DNA from: Bradyrhizobium forestalis
GTDB lineage: Bacteria > Pseudomonadota > Alphaproteobacteria > Rhizobiales > Xanthobacteraceae
Length of the DNA: 64,000 bases
Direction: 5' to 3'
NCBI RefSeq assembly: GCF_002795245.1
Contig: NZ_PGVG01000002.1
Location: 372,001-436,000, forward strand
A program made the position numbers and the translations under genes. Positions within the stretch are counted from its first letter, which is position 1; the number at the start of each line of letters is the position of its first letter. Positions 48,716 to 59,727 of this stretch are shown here, in pieces. The notes beneath the pieces are model-generated. The model worked only from the letters and a program-made list of their open reading frames with translations. It had not been told where the DNA came from and ran no database searches.

Positions 48716-49055
48716 CCTGGCCCTCGTAACAAGCACTCCCCGATCAAATTGGCGTGCCAGCGCAGCGGGGACTGCTTCCCGCCCGGCAGCTGACCTAATC
48801 TTCGATGGTCACGATGGCAGCCAAGGGCCGCCAGAAGCGGGCGCTGGGCTGAAGCCGTTCCCGACCCTAGCGGCAGGCGCGTTCTTCGTGTCATCGGGCA
48901 TTTTGTTCTATCTTTATCTCGCCGATGTTTCGGTGCCTTTATTGGGGACAGGTTTCGTCGAAACGCCTCAGATCAGCGGTGGCCGATCCATCGTCCATTT
49001 TGTTCTCTTCTTGCTCTGTTTGTATTTTGGCTTCGTCAAGAAACGAGAGGCTTGA
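48546..49055 (+). CDS. Short membrane ORF of uncertain start
   Basis: The C-terminal 70 residues of this frame (from about 48840) are strongly protein-like: two membrane segments (LAAGAFFVSSGILFYLYL and RSIVHFVLFLLCLYFGFV) and a basic end KKREA. The only ATG lies inside capA, 170 bases upstream of the capA stop, which would be an unusual overlap. Between the capA stop and the first membrane segment there is no ATG; a GTG at 48888 would truncate it. The start may be non-canonical or the gene decayed. Function unknown. Confidence 0.35.
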   Translation: MRSDWFPCRSRTFVSPFHRGATLNGSGKPWIGNAGRSERRSFLNPNSSLRASRRGNDLALVTSTPRSNWRASAAGTASRPAADLIFDGHDGSQGPPEAGAGLKPFPTLAAGAFFVSSGILFYLYLADVSVPLLGTGFVETPQISGGRSIVHFVLFLLCLYFGFVKKREA

Positions 49056-49154
49056 AACCGACGCAATGTCCGCTCTGGGCGAGCACGCTGAGGCTTTTCC
49101 AAACGCCGCCTTCGGATATCTTATGCTCAATGTCCGCCGCGGGAGCTATGCCCC

Positions 49155-49820
49155 ATGCTGACCCAGGTTTATGAAATCTCCACCATCGAAGAGGCGTCCG
49201 CTGTTTCAGCCATTGGTGTCGATCATATCGGCGTGCTCGTCGGAGACGGCCGATTTCCGCGCGAGTTGCCGATCTCGGCAGCTTCCGAAATCGGCGGGGC
49301 GATTGTACCGCCATCGAAGTTCTCAGCACTGTTTCTGACCTGCGATCTCTCCTTGATTGCATCATGGGCGCGCGACCTCACCCCCTCGATCGTCCATTTG
49401 GGAGCCAGCGCCGAGCTGCTTTCCCCGCAAGACGTTGCTTCGCTCAAACGCATGTTGCCCGGGATCGTCGTGATGAGAAGCATACCGGTGTTCGGCGAGG
49501 AGAGCGTCGCGATTGCCCGCAGCTACGTTGGCATTGCAGACTTTCTGCTTCTCGACAGCTATCGGCCCACGGACAAGCAGATCGGCGCGCTCGGCGTGAC
49601 GCACGACTGGGGCATCAGCCGCCGGATCGTGGACCTCGCCCCTGTTCCTGTTGTCCTTGCCGGCGGCCTCGGACCGGATAACGTCGCAGAAGCGATCCGA
49701 ACCGTCCGTCCAGCCGGTGTTGATTCCAAGACGAGAACGGATCAGGACGGATCGCATGCCAAGGACCTGGATCGAGTCCGCCGGTTCCACGAAGCGGCCC
49801 GGGCGGCGGCGCCGTCATAG
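49155..49820 (+). CDS. TrpF-like TIM-barrel protein lacking the catalytic cysteine
   Basis: A 221-residue protein of the phosphoribosylanthranilate isomerase (TrpF) superfamily: LLLDSYRPTD with the general acid at D134, ALGVTHDW, the phosphate loop VVLAGGLGPDNVAEAI and GVDSKTRTD followed by HAKDLDRVRRF. The N-terminal KICG of TrpF, which carries the general-base cysteine, is replaced by QVYE, with Y6 at the cysteine place. The SSG of the second phosphate site reads KTR. So it is unlikely to be a standard TrpF. It lies between a membrane ORF and a SAM-dependent gene, not near the trp genes. An unknown isomerase or aldolase role is inferred. Confidence 0.78.
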   Translation: MLTQVYEISTIEEASAVSAIGVDHIGVLVGDGRFPRELPISAASEIGGAIVPPSKFSALFLTCDLSLIASWARDLTPSIVHLGASAELLSPQDVASLKRMLPGIVVMRSIPVFGEESVAIARSYVGIADFLLLDSYRPTDKQIGALGVTHDWGISRRIVDLAPVPVVLAGGLGPDNVAEAIRTVRPAGVDSKTRTDQDGSHAKDLDRVRRFHEAARAAAPS

Positions 49821-49835
49821 CGTGGAGCAGCTGGC

Positions 49836-50564
49836 ATGATTGTTCTGTTCACGGATTTCGGATTGCACGGCCCCTATACGGGCCAGATGAAGGCCGTGCT
49901 GCACCAGATGGCGCCTAGCATACCCGCTTTCGACCTCTTCACGGATGCGCCCATGGGCAATCCCAAGGCGTCGGCGTACCTCCTGGCGGCTTATGCGGCC
50001 TGGTTTCCGCCGGAAACAGTCTTTCTCTGCGTCGTTGATCCCGGCGTCGGCGGGACGCGCCCGGCCATTGTGCTCGAGGCCGACGGCCGGTGGTATGTCG
50101 GCCCCGGCAACGGCTTGTTTGAGCTGGTCCAGCGCCGTGCCACAAGGACGCGCAGTTGGGACATCGACTGGAGGCCGGAGCGCCTCTCGGCCAGCTTTCA
50201 CGGGCGCGACCTCTTCGCACCGGTCGCAGCCATGCTGGCGCGCGGCGAGCCCCCGCCCGGCCAGCCGCGAGCGGATGACAGGGATCGCCGCGCAGACTGG
50301 CCCGACGACCTCTGCGAGATCGTTTACGTCGACCACTTCGGCAATGCTATGACTGGATTGAGAGCCGCCGTGCTCCCGCCCAACGCCAGGCTTGCCTTGG
50401 CGGGTCACATATTGGAGCGCGAGAGAACCTTCAGCGATCGGCCGCCAGGCTCAGCCTTCTGGTACGAGAATTCGAACGGGCTCGCCGAAATCGCCGTCAA
50501 CCAAGGCCGTGCCGACCGCGATCTTGGCCTTTCGACCGGCAGCCCGGTTGAGATTGTCCCTTAG
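49836..50564 (+). CDS. SAM hydroxide adenosyltransferase (DUF62 family)
   Basis: A 242-residue protein of the fluorinase/chlorinase-like family that splits S-adenosylmethionine with hydroxide to adenosine and methionine. Motifs LFTDFGLHGPYTGQMKAVL and VVDPGVGGTRP, VGPGNGLF and YVDHFGNAMTG are intact. It lacks the fluorinase loop, so hydroxide rather than halide is expected. It begins 15 bases after the TrpF-like gene and ends the plus-strand run. Cytoplasmic. Confidence 0.88.
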   Translation: MIVLFTDFGLHGPYTGQMKAVLHQMAPSIPAFDLFTDAPMGNPKASAYLLAAYAAWFPPETVFLCVVDPGVGGTRPAIVLEADGRWYVGPGNGLFELVQRRATRTRSWDIDWRPERLSASFHGRDLFAPVAAMLARGEPPPGQPRADDRDRRADWPDDLCEIVYVDHFGNAMTGLRAAVLPPNARLALAGHILERERTFSDRPPGSAFWYENSNGLAEIAVNQGRADRDLGLSTGSPVEIVP

Positions 50565-51104
50565 ATATGTCGCAACGTGGTCTGCGGCTATGCGCGCGCC
50601 AAGAAAGCAGAGATCAGGAACGGATTGGCCAAAGCCGCAGACGCGCCACGCCAAGCCGCCGGCGACTGGCAACAAGCGGCTGGCCGATCAGACCCGCAAG
50701 CTTCTCGGCAAGCACTACACGAGCAAATATCGGGTGGGGCCATCGCGGTAAGGAACGAAACCGGCCACCCGTGCTGCTTGCAATCACTTCAGGCGGCCTA
50801 ACATGCAGCTCTGTCGACAGGAGCGCGGCATTCGTCGCACCATTCGAAAGCCATAACCGGAATCCGGGTCCCCGTTGAAGTCACATGCCAACCCTGCTAG
50901 GCTTTCGTCTATTCCGTACCCAAGGTAGGAGCGCGTCCCCTGAGCGAAGCGCGCGTAGGGCGGAGCTTGGCCGCAGACGCAGCCGGTCAGAGACGGCCCC
51001 ATTCGAGAGGATGAAGCAGCCACGATGGCCACATCGAGGTGCTCATCGTGAAGAGCTGCCTCTCACATCGACAAATCGTGTCGCATTTTGGGAGGACCGG
51101 AGGG
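50565..51104. other. 540-base gap without a convincing gene
   Basis: Contains several short overlapping frames, none with convincing protein character. The best is 53 codons at 50590-50751, basic and low in complexity. No tRNA, hairpin terminator or known repeat is seen. It separates the SAM hydroxide adenosyltransferase from the DUF1326 gene. Confidence 0.5.
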
Positions 51105-51794
51105 ATGGCTGATCAATGGCTATTCAAGAGCGAGACTTACGATAACTGCAATTGCGCTATGAATTGTGGTTGCCAGTTCAATTTGCCGAGTACCCACGGC
51201 TATTGTCAGTCGGCTTTCGTTGGCAACGTTGTTGAAGGCCACTTCGACGGTACCCCGATCGCAGGCCTGAACTGGGCGGCGCTGTACAAATGGCCCGGCG
51301 AAATCAAGGACGGAAGCGGCCGGCGCCAGATAGTCATCGACGAGCGTGCGGATGAAGCTCAACGGATCGCGCTTGAGGCGATCATTTCGGGCGGCGCATG
51401 CGAACCATTGAGCAATCTCTTCTCCGTATTCGCCTCGACATGCTCTGACCGTTGCGAGACATTGTTCCTGCCGATTCATCTTGAAGCGGACTTGGAGCTC
51501 AGAACCGCCAGCGTAGATATACCCGGGATCATGCGAAGCATCGGCAGGCCGATGATCAACGAATTTAACGGTCAACCATTCCACATTGCGCTGGCGCGGC
51601 CCAGTGGCAGTTTCGAGTTTACCTATGCCGAGATCGGGCTGGGTACGACCTCGATCACGGGTGATATGGAGATGGCGTTCGAAGATTCATGGGCGCATTT
51701 TTGTGTTCACCACTTCAACCAGAACGGCTTGGTCCGGGAAAGATCAAGGCTCACCGCATGGCTTGAGCGCATGAGTCCGCGTTCCCGTGAATGA
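51105..51794 (+). CDS. DUF1326 family protein with cysteine cluster
   Basis: A 229-residue protein of the DUF1326 family. The N-terminus holds a dense cysteine cluster (CNCAMNCGCQF, C15, C17, C21, C23), suggestive of metal or cluster binding (inference). A strong GGAGG ribosome site precedes ATG 51105. The DNA looks less GC-rich than its surroundings. The function is unknown; members are common near heavy-metal and cupin genes, none of which is here. Confidence 0.8.
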   Translation: MADQWLFKSETYDNCNCAMNCGCQFNLPSTHGYCQSAFVGNVVEGHFDGTPIAGLNWAALYKWPGEIKDGSGRRQIVIDERADEAQRIALEAIISGGACEPLSNLFSVFASTCSDRCETLFLPIHLEADLELRTASVDIPGIMRSIGRPMINEFNGQPFHIALARPSGSFEFTYAEIGLGTTSITGDMEMAFEDSWAHFCVHHFNQNGLVRERSRLTAWLERMSPRSRE

Positions 51795-51844
51795 CGACAA
51801 TGGGTCACGAAACGTGGTGGGACAGGCGGTAGGCGCAAAATCGG

Positions 51845-52239
51845 CTAGATCAACGGCTCCAGTGACGAGGCATGGTGATTGGCGATCTTCCAGTCGCCGT
51901 CCTCGCGGATGATGACCCAGCTCATCTTGACCTCGAGCGGCGGGCGTTCGCCGGCGAGATCGAATGAGATGATGGCGGCCATGTTGAGGATGTCAGGGCC
52001 GGCCGGCGCCACCCTCACCTCGGAAAACACGGCGCTCGGAGCGCGCCAGCGCGGCAGGTCGTTGAAATAGACCGCAACGCCATCGCGCCCGCGATAGAGC
52101 TTTGGGTTGGAGCCGAAAAAGAACGCGTCTTTCGAATACAGCGAGGCAAGCGCCGCCGCGTCGAGGCTGGCGAAGCCGGCGCACCATTTCGCGATGATGG
52201 CGGAAACGATGGCGTCGGCTTCGTTGCCCATGTCCAAGC

Positions 52240-52243
<4 letters not shown>
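51845..52243 (-). CDS. SnoaL/DUF4440-like nuclear transport factor 2 fold protein
   Basis: A 132-residue NTF2-like protein ([33 protein letters not shown], then GRDGVAVYF and a C-terminal [13 protein letters not shown]). This fold serves as steroid-isomerase-like enzymes or ligand-binding proteins. The start GTG 52243 overlaps the glnS stop as GTGA, indicating translational coupling; ATG 52231 is an alternative. Function unknown. Confidence 0.8.
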
Positions 52244-53916
<1,673 letters not shown>

Positions 53917-54072
53917 TACGAAAATCCTGTAGGGAAATCAGCGGTTCTTCTGCCAAATTCGCGTGGCCGCGCCAAGGGCTTAAGTACGACCTTCAGCCGT
54001 CCGCGGTCGGGCTTTAGTTATGCTCCGGTCCTGCTATACACCACCGCCTCCAATGCATAGGCCCTGCCAAGA

Positions 54073-55500
54073 ATGACCGATTCCGTCGTCACCCGCTTCG
54101 CCCCCTCGCCGACCGGCTTCCTCCATATCGGGGGCGCCCGCACGGCGCTGTTCAACTGGCTCTATGCGAAGAAGCACGGCGGCAAGATGCTGCTCCGGAT
54201 CGAGGACACCGACCGGGAACGCTCCACGGAGGCTGCGATAGGCGCCATCCTCGACGGATTGAAGTGGCTCGAGCTCGGCTGGGACGGCGAGGTCATCTAC
54301 CAGTTCGCCCGTGCCGCCCGCCATCGCGAGGTCGCCGAGCAGTTGCTCGCCGACGGCAAGGCCTACCGCTGCTACGCCACGGCCGAGGAGCTCGCCGCCA
54401 TGCGCGAGAAGGCGCGCGCGGGAGGGCGCACCCGCCTCTATGACGGCATGTGGCGCGACCGCGACCCGGCCACGGCTCCGAGCGACGTCAAGCCCACCAT
54501 CCGCCTGCGCGCGCCGCAGACCGGCGAGACCGTGATCGAGGACCAGGTCCAGGGCCGCGTGGTCTGGCAGAACGAGAACCTCGACGATCTCGTCCTGCTG
54601 CGCGGCGATGGCAACCCGACCTATATGCTCGCGGTGGTCGTCGACGACCACGACATGGGCGTCACCCATGTGATCCGCGGCGACGACCATCTGATCAATG
54701 CTGCGCGCCAGAAGCAGATCTACGACGCGATGGGCTGGGCGCTGCCGAGCATGTCCCACATTCCGCTGATCCACGGCCCGGACGGCTCGAAGCTGTCGAA
54801 GCGGCACGGCGCGCTGGGCGTCGATGCCTACCGCGCCATGGGGTACCTCCCGGCCGCGCTGCGCAACTATCTGGTCCGGCTCGGCTGGAGCCATGGCGAC
54901 CAGGAGATCTTCTCGACCGAGGAGATGATCGCGGCGTTCGACCTCGCCAGCGTCGGCCGCGCTGCCGCCCGCTTCGATTTCGCCAAGCTGGAAAACCTCA
55001 ACGGCCACTACATCCGCCACGCCGACGATCAATCGCTCGTGAAGATGTTCGAGGACGTGCTCGACCACATCGTGCCGAGCCGCGACGAGATTAAGGCCAA
55101 ATTAAACGACGCCACGCGCTCGCAGCTCCTCAAGGCCATGCCGGCGCTGAAGGAGCGCGCCAAGACGCTGATCGAGCTGATCGATGGCGCCCATTTCATC
55201 TTCGCCGACCGGCCCCTGACGCTCGATCCCAAGGCGCAGGGGTTGCTGACACCCGAGAACCGCAAGCTGATCGGCCAGCTTCATTCCGCGCTGGAGAAAG
55301 CCGAGACGTGGAGCGGCACCAGCACCGAGGCCGCGCTGCGCGCCTTTGCCGAGGAAAATAGTCTCAAGCTCGGCGCGGTCGCCCAGCCCTTGCGGGCGGC
55401 GCTCACCGGGCGGACGACATCGCCTGGCATATTTGAGGTTTTGGACGTCCTGGGCCGCCAGGAAAGCCTCGCCCGGCTTAAGGATCAGTCTACGACGTAA
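54073..55500 (+). CDS. gltX: Glutamyl-tRNA synthetase
   Basis: A 475-residue class I synthetase. The HIGH motif reads [20 protein letters not shown], the KMSKS-type motif SKLSKRHGA, and the C-terminal anticodon-binding helices are present. It makes Glu-tRNA-Glu and, without GlnRS, mischarged tRNA-Gln; here glnS is adjacent and divergent. Complete. gltA follows after 146 bases on the same strand. Confidence 0.97.
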   Translation: MTDSVVTRFAPSPTGFLHIGGARTALFNWLYAKKHGGKMLLRIEDTDRERSTEAAIGAILDGLKWLELGWDGEVIYQFARAARHREVAEQLLADGKAYRCYATAEELAAMREKARAGGRTRLYDGMWRDRDPATAPSDVKPTIRLRAPQTGETVIEDQVQGRVVWQNENLDDLVLLRGDGNPTYMLAVVVDDHDMGVTHVIRGDDHLINAARQKQIYDAMGWALPSMSHIPLIHGPDGSKLSKRHGALGVDAYRAMGYLPAALRNYLVRLGWSHGDQEIFSTEEMIAAFDLASVGRAAARFDFAKLENLNGHYIRHADDQSLVKMFEDVLDHIVPSRDEIKAKLNDATRSQLLKAMPALKERAKTLIELIDGAHFIFADRPLTLDPKAQGLLTPENRKLIGQLHSALEKAETWSGTSTEAALRAFAEENSLKLGAVAQPLRAALTGRTTSPGIFEVLDVLGRQESLARLKDQSTT

Positions 55501-55646
55501 GTCGACCATGCGTGCGGCGATCTTGCAGCGCACATAGCAATAATATACCCATCTCCCCCGTACATTCTGGAACATCCGGCCTGCCCCCATGATCTCCCTA
55601 GGGGCCTCCGGCTCCGGCCCGTTTCACCACACATCGGGGACCTCTG

Positions 55647-56948
<1,302 letters not shown>

Positions 56949-56968
56949 GCGCAACGGTCCAGCTTTCG

Positions 56969-57005
56969 AAACGGCGCCATCTCATGATGGCGCCGTTTTT
57001 GTTTG
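56969..57005 (+). terminator. Intrinsic terminator of gltA
   Basis: AAACGGCGCCATC, loop TCAT, GATGGCGCCGTTT then TTTGTTTG: a perfect 13-pair stem with a following U-run, 20 bases past the gltA stop. Confidence 0.92.
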
Positions 57006-57146
57006 CGGGGACCCCGTCGGATGGGCAAAGCGCAGCTGCCCACCGATTTCCTTGGCGGTTGCACCGCCAACCGTGCTGCCGTGCACAACAACAAGTTGGA
57101 ACATCGCGCCGGCCACCGCTTGACAGCCGAAACGCTTCGCGCGCAA

Positions 57147-57167
57147 ATTCTTACACTAAGTAAGAAT
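57147..57167. promoter_or_regulatory. Inverted repeat over the ROK gene start, candidate ROK operator
   Basis: ATTCTTAC-ACTAA-GTAAGAAT: a perfect 8-base inverted repeat with a 5-base spacer, AT-rich in a GC-rich region, overlapping the first ATG of the ROK gene at 57166. NagC/Mlc-type ROK repressors bind AT-rich palindromes of this size, so autoregulation is a natural inference. Confidence 0.6.
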
Positions 57168-58356
57168 GACGACAGGGATGGAAATGCCGGAGCGGCCGAG
57201 AAGTCGGCGGCAGACGCGCGCTGCCATTTTGACTCACTTGCTCCAGTCGGGCGGCTCATTTCGTCCGCCGCTGGCGAAGGCCGTGCGCCTGTCGGAAGCG
57301 AGCCTGTCGCGCATCCTGTTCGACCTGAAGGCCGAGGGCCTGATCGAGGAAGTGCGGCGCCCTGCCCCTTACGTCGGCGGCCCGACCGGTCTGGTGGCAC
57401 TCGACGGCTCGGTGGCGCTCGCCGCCGTCGAGCTGACCGCGCAATGGCTCAGCGTCGGCGTCGGTAGCCTCTCGGGCGAACTGCACTACACCGAGCGTCT
57501 GCCATTGCCGAAGGCGCCCACGGTCGAAACGGTCGGCCGCGTGTTCGGCGAGGTGATGACATTGCTGCGCGATTGGACACGCCGCCGCCACATCACGCTC
57601 TCACAGATCGGCGTCTCCATTCCGGGCCTTGGCCGGCTCACCGTATCCGGCAATCCGATTATCCCCTGCGATGTCGGGCGCCTCAGTGGCATGATCGGCG
57701 AGATGTTTGCCGGCGTGCCGCTGGAATTCACCAATTCTGTGGTGGCGCACGCCACCTTTCACCGCTGCCGCACGCAAAACTATCCGTTCAGCGATACGCA
57801 TCTGTTCGTCCTCGTCAGCCACGGCGTTGCCGGCGCGTGGATGGATGATCCGGTCGAGGCCGATGCCCTGCAACCGATCGAACTCGGCCACATGGTGTTC
57901 GGGCCTGATGGACCGCGCTGCCGCTGCGGCCATCACGGCTGCGTCGAGGCCTATACCTCGCTTCCTGCTCTGGCCGAGCTCCTCGGCGTGTCCGGCGCCG
58001 AGTTGCTCCAGCTCGGCAACGAATGGGTCCACACGATCCCGCTCTCGGCGCGCGTGCGCCAGGAGTTGCGGCGGCGGTTGTTCCGGCTTGGCCTTGCGAT
58101 CGGCAACACCCTGAACGTGAAGCCGTGCGGAGGCGTCGCGATCAGCGGCTGGCCGTCGCTTCTCTCTGAAGAAGATCGGAAGGCGGTGGTCGATGGCATC
58201 GACGCCTGCCTGCTGGGCGGACGCAAACTGGCGCAAGTATCCCTCGCCTTCGTGCCGCCCTCGACCGGCAACGATCCGCAGGCCGCCCTTGCCTTCGCCG
58301 CGTTTTGTCTCGCCAGCCGCGGCGGCATGCCCGCCACCTCGACGGAGGCTGCCTGA
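57166..58356 (+). CDS. ROK-family transcriptional repressor (NagC/XylR type)
   Basis: A 396-residue regulator with an N-terminal winged helix (about residues 12-70, TRAAILTHLLQSGGSFRPPL, SEASLSRILFDLKAEGLI) and a ROK sugar-kinase-like domain. The zinc motif CRCGHHGCVEAY is present (about 250-262). The kinase ATP loop is degenerate, as in regulators. The sugar or polyol transported by the operon downstream is the likely effector. Alternative starts are ATG 57178 and 57184. The ABC operon starts 84 bases later on the same strand. Confidence 0.9.
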   Translation: MTTGMEMPERPRSRRQTRAAILTHLLQSGGSFRPPLAKAVRLSEASLSRILFDLKAEGLIEEVRRPAPYVGGPTGLVALDGSVALAAVELTAQWLSVGVGSLSGELHYTERLPLPKAPTVETVGRVFGEVMTLLRDWTRRRHITLSQIGVSIPGLGRLTVSGNPIIPCDVGRLSGMIGEMFAGVPLEFTNSVVAHATFHRCRTQNYPFSDTHLFVLVSHGVAGAWMDDPVEADALQPIELGHMVFGPDGPRCRCGHHGCVEAYTSLPALAELLGVSGAELLQLGNEWVHTIPLSARVRQELRRRLFRLGLAIGNTLNVKPCGGVAISGWPSLLSEEDRKAVVDGIDACLLGGRKLAQVSLAFVPPSTGNDPQAALAFAAFCLASRGGMPATSTEAA

Positions 58357-58391
58357 CATGCCCTGAGCCGCGCGGCCTGAATGCGCCAAAA

Positions 58392-58415
58392 AACTGCGTC
58401 AAGAACTGCGCAAAG
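58392..58415. repeat. Two tandem 12-base repeats before binding-protein gene
   Basis: AACTGCGTCAAG and AACTGCGCAAAG follow each other directly, 26 bases before the binding-protein start, ten matches in twelve. It could be part of a second operator or chance. Confidence 0.3.
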
Positions 58416-58440
58416 TACTTCACACCGGGAGGAACCTGCC

Positions 58441-59727
58441 ATGCCGATCACAACAACAAGGCGTCGTCTGCTCGCTGGATCTGCTGCCGCACTCGCGCTG
58501 CCGGCATTTGCCCGCGCGCAGGGCGCGGTCAAGCCGCGCCTGACCGCGATCTCGCAATGGTCGGCGGGCAGCGACGGGGCGGCCATCACGGCGCTCGGCA
58601 AGAAGTTCGAGGAGAAAGGCGGCGTTTGGCAGCACTCGCCCGTCCCCGGCTTCACCACCGAGATGATGAACAAGTTGCGCGCGCAGATCATGGCCGGCGA
58701 TCCGCCGGCCTGCTCGCAACTCAAGGGTCCCGAGATTGCAGCCTGGTCGAAGATTGCCCCGACCGTCGATCTCGACGCCGTCGTCGCAGCCGCCGGTTAC
58801 GAGAAGGTCGTCGCTCCCGATCTTGCGCGCTTGCACAAGCCGGCAGGCAAATGGATTGCACTGCCGCTGCAGATCTACAGCACCAACATGCTGTTTCTCT
58901 CCAAGCGCGCGATGGACAAGGCCAAGGCCGACAAGGTTCCCGTCACCTGGGCAGACTTCAATGACCTTGCCGAGAAGATGAAGGCGGCTGGCGTCGCCTA
59001 TCCCGTCGCCAACGGTGGGACCCGTCCGGACGACGGGCAAAAATTCGAGGCCGCCTTGGCCGGCATCAGTCCCCTCGCATACCGCGCGGCCATCATGAAT
59101 CTCGACAAGAAGGCTCTTGACGGTCCCGAGATCAAGGCCGCGTTCGCGCAAGTGCGCAAGATCGCCGACTGGATGGACCCCAACGTCGGCGCCCAACATT
59201 TTTCGACCAACCTGAAGCGCTTCGTCGACGGCGACATGGGCATGATGATCATGGGCGGCTGGGCGCAGGGCGTGTTGCGCAACGCCGGCTTCAAGTTCGA
59301 GGACTTCATGATTGCGCCGGGCCCCAGCGACAACAGCAAGCCGGTATTCCTTTTGAATGCCGATGCGTTCATCTTCTGGCAGCGCAAGGAGCCCGACCTG
59401 CAAGCCGGCCAGACGCTGATGGCCCAGCTCGTCATGGATCCGGCGATCCAGACGATGTATTCGCAGATCACGGGATCGATCCCCGTGCGCACCGATGTCG
59501 ACCTTTCCGGCGAAGGCTGGTCGGACGGTCAGCGGCGGACCGCAGCAGCTTTGAAAGACGCTATCGCCAGCAATCAGGCGGTCCTGAGCCTTGCGCACAA
59601 CATGGCGCAGGAAAACGGAATGACCGCGGCGATGATCGACGTGATCACGGAGTACGTGAAGAACAAGACGATCAAGCCCGAGCAAGCGGCCACCCGCCTC
59701 GCCGAGGCCGTCGAGGGCGCACGTTGA
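58441..59727 (+). CDS. ABC sugar transporter, periplasmic substrate-binding protein
   Basis: A 428-residue extracellular solute-binding protein, family 1 (CUT1). Signal peptide TTRRRLLAGSAAALALPAFARA, cleaved after residue 26. The mature protein has the SBP1 layout (ISQWSAGSDGAAITALGKKFEEKGG, then MNKLRAQIMAGDPPACSQL). A GGGAGGA ribosome site precedes ATG 58441. It is the first structural gene of a four-gene transport unit; the TTGA overlap with the next gene indicates coupling. Ligand unknown, probably a sugar or polyol. Confidence 0.92.
   Translation: MPITTTRRRLLAGSAAALALPAFARAQGAVKPRLTAISQWSAGSDGAAITALGKKFEEKGGVWQHSPVPGFTTEMMNKLRAQIMAGDPPACSQLKGPEIAAWSKIAPTVDLDAVVAAAGYEKVVAPDLARLHKPAGKWIALPLQIYSTNMLFLSKRAMDKAKADKVPVTWADFNDLAEKMKAAGVAYPVANGGTRPDDGQKFEAALAGISPLAYRAAIMNLDKKALDGPEIKAAFAQVRKIADWMDPNVGAQHFSTNLKRFVDGDMGMMIMGGWAQGVLRNAGFKFEDFMIAPGPSDNSKPVFLLNADAFIFWQRKEPDLQAGQTLMAQLVMDPAIQTMYSQITGSIPVRTDVDLSGEGWSDGQRRTAAALKDAIASNQAVLSLAHNMAQENGMTAAMIDVITEYVKNKTIKPEQAATRLAEAVEGAR

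Noticed and set aside
50590..50751. 53-codon basic frame after the SAM enzyme gene
   Set aside because: Low complexity, no ribosome site, overlapping frames look equally likely.
43305..52239. Integrative element or prophage between comEC and glnS
   Set aside because: No integrase, recombinase, tRNA target or direct repeats are visible at either border.
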